This document shows positions 17,346-26,345 of a stretch of 64,000 bases of DNA, piece after piece. The translations under genes were made by a program, and so were the position numbers. This stretch comes from Paenibacillus agilis. GTDB lineage: Bacteria > Bacillota > Bacilli > Paenibacillales > Paenibacillaceae. Location: positions 62,001-126,000 of the forward strand of contig NZ_VNJK01000003.1 in assembly GCF_007786455.1 (NCBI RefSeq). Reading direction: 5' to 3'. The notes under the pieces were generated by a model. The model worked only from the letters and a program-made list of their open reading frames with translations, was not told where the DNA came from and searched no databases. Within the stretch, counting starts at the first letter, position 1, and each line of letters opens with the position of its first letter.

Positions 17346-18326
17346 ATGATTAAACAAACAGGCGTGTATCTGATTACTACGCTGTTACTAGTTGCCCTAG
17401 CTATCTTTTCAGCCATGACGGGAAGCATTAAAGTATCTTTCGGAGAGCTCGTGCAAGGTTTGTTTAATGGCTCTAATGAGCAGGTCGAGATTATAAAAGA
17501 TTTGCGCTTCCCACGTATTTTGGTGTCGATGTTCGCGGGAGCAGCGCTTGCTGTTGCGGGCGTACTGCTGCAGGCTGTTATGAAAAATCCGCTGGCTGAG
17601 CCAGGAATTATAGGTATTTCCTCTGGTGCTGGTTTCGTATCGATTACGGTTGTGACGCTGTTCCCAACTCTTTATTTTTGGAATCCGCTGTTCTCGGTAT
17701 TGGGTGGAGCGCTTGCTTGTTATCTGGTCTACTCTTTATCTTGGAGGTCGGCATTAAATCCTTTGCGGTTGATCTTAGTTGGAGTCGCTATCAATGCTAC
17801 ATTTACTGGGCTGGGGCAGACCTACAACTACCGCGGAAGCTATGCGGTAACGAGCGTCAATCAGGCAATTTCCTCTATCTTTACAATGAAGACATGGGAA
17901 GATGTTCATATTATTAGCCTATTTGGAGGCATTGGCTTAATTCTAGCCCTGTTCCTCGGTTCGTGGTGCAATATGCTGGCCTTTCGGGATGAAACTGCTC
18001 GAAGTCTAGGGCTTCGGGTGATGCGGGTAAGAATTATGATTTCGGTGGTCGCTGTTCTGTTGGCTTCGGTAGCTACAGCGATTGGAGGACTCATTATGTT
18101 TGTCGGCTTGCTTGTTCCTCATATCGGGAGATCGCTGGTCGGCTCAAATTATAAGCTTCTTATCCCCTTTTCAGCGCTTGGGGGTGCTTTGCTCATACTA
18201 GCAGCGGATACGATTGGGCGTACGGTACTCGCACCAGCAGAAATCCCTGCTTCGATTATTATGGCGGTCATTGGCGGTCCATTTTTGATCATTATGCTGA
18301 AACGGAGCGATAAACTGTATAAGTAA
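17346..18326 (+). CDS. isdF: Heme ABC permease IsdF (FecCD family)
   Basis: The 326-residue protein has about nine or ten membrane helices and FecCD motifs: GSIKVSFGELVQGL, RFPRILVSMFAGAALAVAGVLLQ, KNPLAEPGIIG, and the GLIMFVGLLVPHIGRSL coupling loop. It pairs with IsdE encoded just before it. No ATPase gene follows, so this permease must borrow one; the ATPase-IsdG fusion 2.3 kb upstream is the obvious candidate (in S. aureus the IsdEF pair is likewise without a dedicated, clearly assigned ATPase). The gene is followed within 36 bases by the response regulator gene in the same direction. Confidence 0.92.
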   Translation: MIKQTGVYLITTLLLVALAIFSAMTGSIKVSFGELVQGLFNGSNEQVEIIKDLRFPRILVSMFAGAALAVAGVLLQAVMKNPLAEPGIIGISSGAGFVSITVVTLFPTLYFWNPLFSVLGGALACYLVYSLSWRSALNPLRLILVGVAINATFTGLGQTYNYRGSYAVTSVNQAISSIFTMKTWEDVHIISLFGGIGLILALFLGSWCNMLAFRDETARSLGLRVMRVRIMISVVAVLLASVATAIGGLIMFVGLLVPHIGRSLVGSNYKLLIPFSALGGALLILAADTIGRTVLAPAEIPASIIMAVIGGPFLIIMLKRSDKLYK

Positions 18327-18362
18327 ACGGGAATTTTATTGAGGCCAGAGGAGGTATAGGAA

Positions 18363-19046
18363 TTGGTGATGAAGCAGTTACTTATTACAGATGACGATAG
18401 CAATAATCGAACATTGCTTGGCCATTACTTTACCAAAGAAGGTTTTCGTGTGCTGGAGGCGCATAATGGTCTCGAAGCGATGGGCGTACTGGAAAGGCAT
18501 TCAATTGATCTGGCTATTTTCGATGTAATGATGCCTGAGGTTGATGGGCTGGCCCTGTGTGAGTATACGCGCAAAAATTACGATATTCCGATTATCCTCC
18601 TCACTGCCCGGGGGCAACTCAGTGACAAAGAGCTAGGGTATATGAAAGGTACAGACGACTATCTGACGAAGCCGTTTGAATTGCCAGAGCTGCTATTCCG
18701 AGTGAAGGCTCTATTCCGCAGATATTCGTTTGCCTCTAGCGATAAGATTAGGATTAATCAGCTTATTATCGACCGCAAAAATTATGAGGTTGTCGATGGT
18801 GACGAGATCTTCTTCCCACCGTTAAAGGAATTCGAGCTGCTTGCACAGTTAGCGGAATATCCAGGCAGAGTGTTCTCGCGTGATGAGTTAATTCGTCTCA
18901 TCTGGGGAACCGATTACCGCGGAGATGAACGGACAGTTGATGTACATATTAAACGTTTGCGAAAAAGATTCCCTGAGCATGAGCGAGGATTCGCCATTCA
19001 AACGATAAGAGGGATTGGGTACAAGCTTGAGGTGTCCGCTTCGTGA
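18363..19046 (+). CDS. hssR: Heme-responsive OmpR-family response regulator (HssR-like)
   Basis: The 227-residue protein probably starts at TTG 18363 (AGAGGAGG 8 bases upstream; GTG and ATG follow in frame). The receiver domain (about 5-118) has the acidic pocket Asp10-12, phospho-acceptor Asp54 in FDVMMPEVDG, Thr81 and Lys103. The C-terminal winged helix (about 130-225) has the OmpR pattern WGTDYRGDERTVDVHIKRLRKRF. Its length (HssR is 224), the paired kinase, the heme-locus setting and the GTTCATATT-type repeats upstream of the locus all point to HssR. The kinase start overlaps its stop. The usual partner genes hrtAB (heme efflux) are not here. Confidence 0.82.
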   Translation: MVMKQLLITDDDSNNRTLLGHYFTKEGFRVLEAHNGLEAMGVLERHSIDLAIFDVMMPEVDGLALCEYTRKNYDIPIILLTARGQLSDKELGYMKGTDDYLTKPFELPELLFRVKALFRRYSFASSDKIRINQLIIDRKNYEVVDGDEIFFPPLKEFELLAQLAEYPGRVFSRDELIRLIWGTDYRGDERTVDVHIKRLRKRFPEHERGFAIQTIRGIGYKLEVSAS

Positions 19047-20419
19047 GATCGATTTATTTCCGTGTAGTCATTATTACGGTTTATACGATAACCATCAGCA
19101 GCTCTGTAGGTTTCTATATTGCTAACGCTTATTATCATGGGGTGCTAAAGCCATACAATGACGCCAAGCTATTTAAGGCAGCGGATATGATTCGTAATTT
19201 TATAGGAAAAAATCCGGATATGATGGGAGATTATCTTCATCATACAGCAGCGCTTGGCTATCAATTATATGTGCATGATGAGCAAGGGAATGATTATTTT
19301 TATGGAGGCAGCTTTCATAAGCTTGATCTGCCTTCAAGTGTAAGGGAAAGCGTATTGGCAGGAAATGAATATCACGGCATTGCCGAATACCCCAACAATC
19401 CATTGATCATTAACTACTTCGATAATTTACTTAGTAATACGGTGGGTATTCATGTGTCAGCTGGTTCCGAAAGGTTCGCCATGTTCCTGAGACATGATAC
19501 TCGTGTGCAGTTCGATGAATTGGAAACTTTTTTTGGACTAATGTTCGTATTTACAGCGTTGTTTAGTATTCCATGCTTTTTAATCAGCACCCGGTACCTC
19601 GTACAGCCGATTACGCGACTGACGGAAGCGACTAAGCGAATCGCACAAGGTGATTTTAATTTGCGTCTTCCGACCAGTCGAAAGGATGAAATTGGACAGC
19701 TTGCTAAGCATTTTGAGAAGATGGCGTTTCAGCTTGAGCATTCCGACCGATTAAAGAAAGAATTCGTTGCCAACGTATCTCATGAGATTCACTCTCCTTT
19801 GACCTCGATTCAGGGGTTTGCAGATTCGTTGCTGCGTGATGACTTGGATAGGGAGCAAATACAACATTACGCTACGATCATCGGACAAGAGACGCGCCAG
19901 CTTGCGACGCTAAGCAAGCAATTACTGCTATTATCCACCTTAGACAACGGAAAAGAAGCCATAGAAAAGAAGCCTTATTTATTGCAGCCCCAGGTTCGAC
20001 AGGCTCTACAGCTTTTGGAGTGGCAGCTTGCCGAGAAGGAAATTGCTGTTCGCATGCGCATCCCGGCGCGGCTTCATATCCTTGGTGATGAAGTATTGCT
20101 TATGCAGGTATGGTCCAACTTGTTGTCCAATGCCGTAAAGTATATTCCCAAGGAGCGATCCATCGATATCGAGGCATTCCGCGAAGAAGATGGTTGTGTA
20201 TTTGTCATTTCCGATACAGGCGACGGTATTCCCGAGGAGCAGCTCCCGTTTCTATTCGATCGTTTCTATAAAGGTGATATGGCTAGGCAACGAGGCGATG
20301 GCAGCGTTGGGTTAGGCTTGTCTATCGTGCAGAAAATTGTCCATTTTCACGGAGGCATCATAGAAGTAGATAGCAATGAAGACAGCGGTACGGTGTTTCG
20401 CGTTCGTATACCGGATTAG
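19043..20419 (+). CDS. hssS: Heme-sensing histidine kinase (HssS-like)
   Basis: The 458-residue kinase starts at a GTG that overlaps the regulator's stop by four bases. Order: membrane helix (about 8-28), extracytoplasmic sensor (about 29-162), membrane helix (about 165-188), HAMP (190-245), HisKA with phospho-acceptor His in SHEIHSPLTS (about residue 244), then HATPase with LSNAVKY, SDTGDGIPEEQ and GLGLSIV boxes. S. aureus HssS has almost the same length (457) and layout. The H-box reads HEIHSP instead of the common HELKTP. It should sense heme or heme-induced membrane stress and phosphorylate the adjacent regulator. It is the last gene of the Fur-controlled operon. Confidence 0.82.
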   Translation: MRSIYFRVVIITVYTITISSSVGFYIANAYYHGVLKPYNDAKLFKAADMIRNFIGKNPDMMGDYLHHTAALGYQLYVHDEQGNDYFYGGSFHKLDLPSSVRESVLAGNEYHGIAEYPNNPLIINYFDNLLSNTVGIHVSAGSERFAMFLRHDTRVQFDELETFFGLMFVFTALFSIPCFLISTRYLVQPITRLTEATKRIAQGDFNLRLPTSRKDEIGQLAKHFEKMAFQLEHSDRLKKEFVANVSHEIHSPLTSIQGFADSLLRDDLDREQIQHYATIIGQETRQLATLSKQLLLLSTLDNGKEAIEKKPYLLQPQVRQALQLLEWQLAEKEIAVRMRIPARLHILGDEVLLMQVWSNLLSNAVKYIPKERSIDIEAFREEDGCVFVISDTGDGIPEEQLPFLFDRFYKGDMARQRGDGSVGLGLSIVQKIVHFHGGIIEVDSNEDSGTVFRVRIPD

Positions 20420-20510
20420 ATGCCATTACCGCGAACGTTAAGAGGAAATAATCACAGCTGTTTACGCGATAAGCTTATGTAGTTGCTTACAAACATCTAC
20501 AATCACTCTT

Positions 20511-20552
20511 TAAAGGTCTTTCCCTGCGTGTATTATGGGGAAAGGTCTTTTT
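20511..20552 (+). terminator. Terminator of the heme operon
   Basis: CTTTCCC / GGGGAAAG stem with an outer AAAG/CTTT extension interrupted by a 2-base mismatch, followed by six T. Confidence 0.65.
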
Positions 20553-20567
20553 TCATACAAAATAAAA

Positions 20568-20648
20568 AACCGCCCCGCATGGAACTTCATCCCGATTATT
20601 AGACACAGCTAACAATGGAAGATGTCGTTCACCTATAGCGGAGCGGTT
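20568..20648 (-). terminator. Terminator of the amidase gene
   Basis: Outer arms AACCGC / GCGGTT enclose a long imperfect stem. On the minus strand the structure is followed by TTTTTTATTTTG. Confidence 0.65.
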
Positions 20649-20771
20649 AAGAAACTTATAACCTAATCCATTCAATAACACTAGCAGTCTGCACCATAAA
20701 AAGGAGAGAAGACCGAATGCAGATGCTGTTATGTTGTTATTGGACTAATGATATGAATTTCGTAACAGCAA

Positions 20772-22394
20772 TTACTGATTCAAGTTCGGCGTATGAACAG
20801 GAACTGTTCTTGCATGTGTTGCTTGCTCAAAGGAGTAAGCAAGGTTAAGCAATTTTTGCTCGCTGAACGCTGTACCGAAGAAGGAAATACCTACTGGCAA
20901 GCCTGCTTCTACAGTACCTGCTGGAACTGTTACTTCAGGGAATCCTGTAGCAGAAGCCATATAGCCTGCTGCATATGTATCATATGCGTTACAAACGTAT
21001 GTAGGATCTACTTTATCGAATGTGTTGGAAGCTGGGCAGGACATTGTAGGGAATACAATTGCGTCCAAATCGTAGTCATCCATAATTTCTTCGATTTCTT
21101 CACGAGTCTTAGGCACTTCACGTTTCACGATCTTTTTGTACTCTTTGGAGTTCAACGTGTGAGCTTTCTCCAAAGCTACTTTCAATCCTTCTACACGAGC
21201 TGGGTTAGCAGGTGTAGCAGAGTTCAACACTTCTGGAGATTCAAGAATAGCAATAACTTCTGCAAGCGTTTTAGGTCCGCCAGCTGGAAGTGTGCTCAAG
21301 TATGTCTCGAACTGACTCTTGAATTCAGCAGTGTCGATTGGTCCAAGAATTGGAGTCCAAAGGTAATTTGTTTGCTCAGAGAATGTTACAGGTACAACTT
21401 CTGTTCCCATGCTTTGCATGTTTGCAATCGCTTGGTTTGTAATTGCATCTACTTCAGCATTGTCGCCGAAGAATTCAGTTGCTACACCGATGCGAGCATG
21501 CTTTAACGCATTAGCGTTCAATTTGCTAGCATAGTCGCGAGCGTAACGGTCTGCGTGCTTTGTAGCTTTGTCTGCTTTATCTTTTCCAGCCATTTCCGCA
21601 AGTACAATGCTTGCATCTTCAACGCTGCGAGCCATTGGACCAACAACGTCTAAAGAAAGGGAAGAAGGAACTACGCCAGTACGGCTAGCCAATCCCATAG
21701 TAGGGCGGATACCAACTAGACCTGTCGTATGAGCTGGACCACGCACAGAACCGGAAGTATCTGTTCCAAGACCGAATACAGCGAAGTTAGCTGCTACAGC
21801 TGCTGCGCTTCCGCTGCTGGAACCAGAAGCATCACGGTTAAGGTTGTAAGGGTTAAGCGTCTGACCGCCAAAAGAGCTGTAGCCCAATCTTCCATAGGAA
21901 GCAGCAAGCTCAGACATGTTTGTTTTACCAATTACAATCGCACCAGCGTCGATTAGCTTCTGTACAACGAATGAATTTTTGCTCGGATATTCATTCTTAA
22001 GTGCTACAGAACCTGCTGTTGTTGGCATGCCGACAACGTCGATATTATCTTTTACTACGAAAGGAATACCATGAAGCTCGCTTCTTGGTCCTTTCGCCTT
22101 GCGCTCAGCATCAAGTGCTTTTGCTTGCTCAAGAGCTTTATCGTTAACCATTGTAACGGCGTTAATAGCAGGACCTTGATCATCGAAAGCCTCGATACGC
22201 TTCAAATAGTACTCTACTAGTTCTTCCGAAGTAGTTTGATTATTGTTTAATGCATAAGAGACTTCATTGATGCTTTTCTCAAATGGATCAAACGCAGCTT
22301 GCTTGCCTTGGGCACTTGCAACATTCCAAGGTAGAATTGTCGCAACTAGCATGATAGCTAGAAATGCTTTGAAAGTTGTGCTCTTTTTCTTCAA
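20772..22394 (-). CDS. Secreted amidase-signature family protein
   Basis: The 540-residue protein has a Sec signal peptide (cleavage after ASA, about residue 28). The amidase-signature Ser-cisSer-Lys triad is complete: Lys115 in PFVVKDN, the cis-Ser in the Gly-Ser-rich loop (about Ser192), and nucleophile Ser216 in DTSGSVRGPA. Related enzymes hydrolyse amides such as small-molecule amides, peptide amides or acyl-homoserine-like compounds; the secreted Gram-positive forms have no settled substrate. The start is TTG with AGGAGG 9 bases upstream. It is monocistronic. The GatA paralog is cytoplasmic and lacks a signal peptide, so tRNA amidation is unlikely. Confidence 0.88.
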   Translation of the reverse strand: MKKKSTTFKAFLAIMLVATILPWNVASAQGKQAAFDPFEKSINEVSYALNNNQTTSEELVEYYLKRIEAFDDQGPAINAVTMVNDKALEQAKALDAERKAKGPRSELHGIPFVVKDNIDVVGMPTTAGSVALKNEYPSKNSFVVQKLIDAGAIVIGKTNMSELAASYGRLGYSSFGGQTLNPYNLNRDASGSSSGSAAAVAANFAVFGLGTDTSGSVRGPAHTTGLVGIRPTMGLASRTGVVPSSLSLDVVGPMARSVEDASIVLAEMAGKDKADKATKHADRYARDYASKLNANALKHARIGVATEFFGDNAEVDAITNQAIANMQSMGTEVVPVTFSEQTNYLWTPILGPIDTAEFKSQFETYLSTLPAGGPKTLAEVIAILESPEVLNSATPANPARVEGLKVALEKAHTLNSKEYKKIVKREVPKTREEIEEIMDDYDLDAIVFPTMSCPASNTFDKVDPTYVCNAYDTYAAGYMASATGFPEVTVPAGTVEAGLPVGISFFGTAFSEQKLLNLAYSFEQATHARTVPVHTPNLNQ

Positions 22395-22547
22395 GTGTCT
22401 AGCCTCCTGATGTCATTTTTTTGAATAGGTCATAGTACTCATTTTTCTCCCCTATAACAATTATCGATATTTTCATAGAAAAAATGAATAGAATCCGACA
22501 AAATACCTTTTTTTTCGTATTTTTTCGCTTTTTATTTCGACAATATA

Positions 22548-22574
22548 TAACAAATATTGTTCTTTTGCCGATAC
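22548..22574 (+). promoter_or_regulatory. SigD-type (flagellar) promoter of the chemoreceptor gene
   Basis: TAAC-N15-GCCGATAC is one base off at each element from the Bacillus SigD consensus TAAA-N15-GCCGATAT. It lies 51 bases before the chemoreceptor start, as expected for motility-regulon genes. Confidence 0.75.
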
Positions 22575-22624
22575 TATGTAAGGAGACCATACTCTATAGA
22601 AAATAATAATGGGGGAGAAATAAG

Positions 22625-24709
22625 TTGAGAAAGAAACTGCAGTGGAATTTAAAGCTTCAGCTACTGGTTACGATGGTTATCCTTGTGTTGCTGTCGACAT
22701 CATCGCTAGGCCTCGTAATAAACCAGAGAGTTAGCAGCGACATGAAGGAAGACTTCTATGAAGCCACTCGGAAAGAAATCGAGCAAGTTAGTAGTGCGAT
22801 CAACCTGTACTTTACTACTGTAAATGAATCAGTTGAATATTTCGCTAAGAGCCAGCTTGTTAAAAAGATCGACAGTTCCATCACTTCTTATGTAAATGCA
22901 GTAGGGGCAGATGGTACGATTCAAATGACTCCAGCTAAAAATGGAGGATTAGAAGCTCAAATCTATAACTTCTTCTTGGAATATTCCAAGACGCATCCAA
23001 ATGTGCACTATATTTATATGGGTACGAAGGATGGCGGATACATACAATGGCCGGACGGCACTTCCGTCGACCAATTTGATCCAAGACCTAGAGCATGGTA
23101 TAAGCAAGCAATCGAGAATCCTGACAAAGTGATGCGTACAGGCGCTTATGCTGCCCTTACTACGGGTGTTCCTATTGTCAGCTCATCTGTGACGATTAAG
23201 GACGACAAAGGTAATGTTGTTGGTGTTCAAGGTGTAGACGTAAGCTTGGACTTCCTGACGAAGACGATCAATAACATGAAAATCGGTAAAGCCGGCTATG
23301 TTATTCTAGCTGACCAAACAGGTACGATTCTCGCAAACCCTAATAATCCAAAGACAAACTTTAAAAACCTTAAAGATTTGGGTGTTGCAGAATTTGCGGA
23401 CATCGATAAGCAAGCGGGTAAAAACCTTGAAATTTCGATGGGTAAGGAAGACTACACAGCTAGCGTATATATTTCACCGGAAAATGGATGGAAGTACATT
23501 GCGATAATGGATGAAAGTGAAATCCAGGAGTCTGTGATGGCAATCCAGAACATTATCCTCATGGTAATGGGTGTAATTGCTGTTATCGCTATCGCTGCAG
23601 CTTTAATTGTATCTGGTAGAATTACGAAGCCGATTAATGCAGCGGTTAGATATTTGCAACAAATCGGTAGCGGTAATTTGATGATCGAGATTCCGCAGTC
23701 GATGCTGACCAAACGAGGCGAAGTAGGCGAGATGGTTCGTGCGATTAAGTCGATGAAGCAGGATGTCCAGCAAATGATCGGTGGTATCTCTACATCAGGA
23801 CAGATTGTCTCTCAATCGGCGACAAATCTTCAAGACAGTATGGATCAGACGCAAAAGGCTTCTTCTCTAATTACGGAGTCCATTATTCAGTTAGCTTCTG
23901 CTTCTAGCGAAGAAGCCAACAACGTTATGGAAGGCTCCGAAAAAGTAGATGAACTCGGTGGAGCAATCGATCAAGTTACAGCGTCTGCATCAGAAATACT
24001 AGAGATTGCGCGCCGTACAGCGGAATTGAACCAACGCGGTATTGTTATCGTTCAAGAGTTGGTAGGTAAGTTTAACAGCACGCAACAGTCTTCTGAGGAA
24101 ACAGCACATGCTGTTAATCAAGTGAGTGCAAGTGCAGGTGAAATCAGTAGTATCCTTACGACGATTGTTGAAATTTCTCGTCAAACGAACTTGTTGGCGT
24201 TAAATGCGTCTATTGAGGCATCAAGAGCTGGTGAGCACGGACGAGGTTTCTCCGTAGTAGCAGCTGAGATTCGTAAACTTGCAGAGCAATCTGCTAACGC
24301 TGCGAACAATATCGGCAGCATTATTTCGAACGTAAATAGTCAGGTTGGGGCAGCTGTTCAAGCGATCGGCACATCCCGTGAATTATTTATGGATCAAGAA
24401 ACAGCGGTTCGTGAAACGGAATCGATCTTCAACGACATTAAAATATCTGTAGATAATCAAATGAACATGACGACAGATGTTGATGATCATATTAAATTGA
24501 TGATTGAGAAACGTTATGAGCTTTCCGATGTGTTCACGAATATTTCTGCCATTACGGAAGAGAATTCGGCAATTACGCAAGACGTTTCTGCAGCGGCTGA
24601 AGAGCAGTTGGCAACTATTGATGATGTAGCAGGTTACCTGACTCAGCTTAAAGGGCTTTCTGAAGATTTGCAGGAAAATATTAAGAAGTTTACGATCAGT
24701 AATCAATAA
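22625..24709 (+). CDS. Methyl-accepting chemotaxis protein with a dCache sensor
   Basis: The 694-residue transducer has a TTG start with GGGGGAG upstream. A membrane helix (about 10-30) is followed by a double-Cache extracellular domain (about 35-300); residues such as [17 protein letters not shown] and [11 protein letters not shown] are typical of dCache_1. A second membrane helix (about 307-330), a HAMP domain and the long cytoplasmic coiled coil follow. The highly conserved tip reads [28 protein letters not shown]. It should sense a small ligand (often amino acids or carboxylates in this group) and control CheA/CheW. It is monocistronic, driven by the SigD-like promoter and ended by a strong terminator. 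Confidence 0.93.
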   Translation: MRKKLQWNLKLQLLVTMVILVLLSTSSLGLVINQRVSSDMKEDFYEATRKEIEQVSSAINLYFTTVNESVEYFAKSQLVKKIDSSITSYVNAVGADGTIQMTPAKNGGLEAQIYNFFLEYSKTHPNVHYIYMGTKDGGYIQWPDGTSVDQFDPRPRAWYKQAIENPDKVMRTGAYAALTTGVPIVSSSVTIKDDKGNVVGVQGVDVSLDFLTKTINNMKIGKAGYVILADQTGTILANPNNPKTNFKNLKDLGVAEFADIDKQAGKNLEISMGKEDYTASVYISPENGWKYIAIMDESEIQESVMAIQNIILMVMGVIAVIAIAAALIVSGRITKPINAAVRYLQQIGSGNLMIEIPQSMLTKRGEVGEMVRAIKSMKQDVQQMIGGISTSGQIVSQSATNLQDSMDQTQKASSLITESIIQLASASSEEANNVMEGSEKVDELGGAIDQVTASASEILEIARRTAELNQRGIVIVQELVGKFNSTQQSSEETAHAVNQVSASAGEISSILTTIVEISRQTNLLALNASIEASRAGEHGRGFSVVAAEIRKLAEQSANAANNIGSIISNVNSQVGAAVQAIGTSRELFMDQETAVRETESIFNDIKISVDNQMNMTTDVDDHIKLMIEKRYELSDVFTNISAITEENSAITQDVSAAAEEQLATIDDVAGYLTQLKGLSEDLQENIKKFTISNQ

Positions 24710-24771
24710 GATATCCTTTTGGGGAATCAGATTGAATCGTGAAGGTTACGACACAATACAAGCTAGTTAGT

Positions 24772-24807
24772 CCGGAGGAGCTCAGACTTCTCCGGGCTTT
24801 TTTATTT
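24772..24807 (+). terminator. Rho-independent terminator after the chemoreceptor
   Basis: CCGGAGGAG / CTTCTCCGG stem, 6-base loop, then GCTTTTTTATTTT. Confidence 0.88.
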
Positions 24808-24809
24808 TG

Positions 24810-25150
24810 AAGGGCACATGTTTAGACGGGACAAATGGTTATGAATCGTATTAAAGATGGCTTACGTTCGTTATTTTAAGTGGTTAGTTCTAGCTAACTA
24901 AAAGAAAGATAAATAATTCGAATAAGAAAATGTTATAACTCTATTGGAAGCCGCACTCTTTGCAGTTCGGTTTTTTTATTATGCGCGTAGTCAGTAGCTA
25001 CAGTAAAAATGATATTTCCCAATACGCAGTCATATGCGAATTGAACCTATTGGCTTTATGCCATATGAGCTGCAATTCCTGCGGTAGTGCATTTTAGCAA
25101 CTATTCAGCATGCCATTTTTTTCAGCGGCCGTTTTCGCACTCTTCATTTG
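24810..25150. other. Gene-free stretch before the exporter operon
   Basis: No coding frame with a plausible start was seen. A weaker hairpin (CCGCACT / AGTTCGG, then seven T) lies near 24952-24978 and could be a back-up terminator. Confidence 0.5.
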
Positions 25151-25155
25151 TTTTT

Positions 25156-25185
25156 CTGACAATTGTCATATGCACTTTCTGACAA
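25156..25185 (+). promoter_or_regulatory. CTGACAA direct repeats and palindrome upstream of the exporter operon
   Basis: CTGACAA occurs at 25156-25162 and 25179-25185, two helical turns apart. The first copy is part of the perfect palindrome TGACAATTGTCA (25157-25168). It lies 130-160 bases before the operon start, a good place for the NarL-type regulator encoded at the end of the operon. The regulator assignment is inference. Confidence 0.5.
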
Positions 25186-25314
25186 CCTACACTAATTGCC
25201 CATCCTCGACTTTTACTACAATAAAAACATCAAGAACAACGATGAACACGAAAGCAGAGAGACAGGTACACTAGGCAACGCTAACCATTACCATTACATA
25301 GCGAAGGATGATAA

Positions 25315-26223
25315 ATGATGACACAAGTAAATGCGATTGAATGTAAAAATGTAGTGAAGCAATTCGGTGATTTCCGTGCCGTTGACGATATGAATCTAGC
25401 ATTCGAAAAAGGTAAAATATCTGCCCTGCTCGGGCCGAATGGTGCAGGCAAGACAACGGCCATCTCGATGATGCTCGGGTTAATGAGGCCGACCTCTGGT
25501 GAGATTCAAGTGCTGGGTATGCCGGCTGGAACAAAGGAATTGAGGCAGCGTGTTGGAGCACTGACACAAGACGTGCGAGCAGCTGACGGACTTAAAGTGA
25601 AGGAAGTACTGGAGCTGTTCCGCAGTTACTACCGGAATCCGATGTCACTAGAGCGTTTGCTGGATATTTCGGGCCTCCACGGAGATGTGAAGCGAAAAGC
25701 AGCATCTTTATCAGGTGGACAACGTCGTAGATTGGCATTTGCGCAAAGCTTGGCAGGTAATCCAGATTTAATATTGCTTGATGAGCCTACGGTGGCAATG
25801 GACATTGAAGCACGCGGTCGCTTCTGGGAGACGATTCGGGCGCTAGCAGGCGATGGACGTACGGTACTGCTAACGACTCATTATTTGGAAGAAGCGGATG
25901 CGGTAGCAGATCACATTGCGGTAATTGCACAGGGAAAAGTGGTTGCAGAAGGTGCACCAGAGAAATTAAAAGCGCAAACGGCGCTGCGCACGATTTCGTT
26001 CCGAGCAACAAATGCACCAGAAGAGCAAGTATGGCTGACCCTGCCTGGTGTAGAAAAGGCGGAGTGCAACGGAGAACGGATTCGCCTTCATGCCCAGCAG
26101 ACGGATGAATTGTTGTTTACACTGATGCAGTCGAAGTGGGGAGTTACCGATATCGAGGTGCAATCGGCTAGCTTGGAAGATACATTCCGCAGCCTGACAG
26201 CTTCTCAAACGGTACATGGATAA
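25315..26223 (+). CDS. ABC-2 exporter ATPase (YvfR-like)
   Basis: The 302-residue ATPase has Walker A GPNGAGKTT (about 41-49), signature LSGGQRRRLAF, Walker B LILLDEP and an H-loop in LLTTHYLEEAD. The C-terminal 80 residues form the small accessory domain common to drug and lantibiotic exporters of the DRA/CcmA type. With the following permease it would form a small exporter, and with the kinase and regulator it matches the B. subtilis yvfR-yvfS-yvfT-yvfU layout in order and protein length. The substrate is unknown; related LnrLMN exports linearmycin-type lipid-targeting antibiotics. Two adjacent ATGs (25315, 25318) are possible starts. Confidence 0.88.
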   Translation: MMTQVNAIECKNVVKQFGDFRAVDDMNLAFEKGKISALLGPNGAGKTTAISMMLGLMRPTSGEIQVLGMPAGTKELRQRVGALTQDVRAADGLKVKEVLELFRSYYRNPMSLERLLDISGLHGDVKRKAASLSGGQRRRLAFAQSLAGNPDLILLDEPTVAMDIEARGRFWETIRALAGDGRTVLLTTHYLEEADAVADHIAVIAQGKVVAEGAPEKLKAQTALRTISFRATNAPEEQVWLTLPGVEKAECNGERIRLHAQQTDELLFTLMQSKWGVTDIEVQSASLEDTFRSLTASQTVHG

Positions 26224-26345
26224 AATAATACGACTTACTATGCGAGCGATCTAGAAACAAGAAGCAACTGAAATAGAACTCATGCCGAACGTAAATAGAT
26301 CATCAAACAGAACCCAATAGAAGATATCCTAGGAGGAATATAGAT

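Noticed and set aside
20793-21506. Long plus-strand frame (237 codons) opposite the amidase
   Set aside because: It is Cys-rich and unlike any protein family, and lies wholly antisense to a clear amidase gene.
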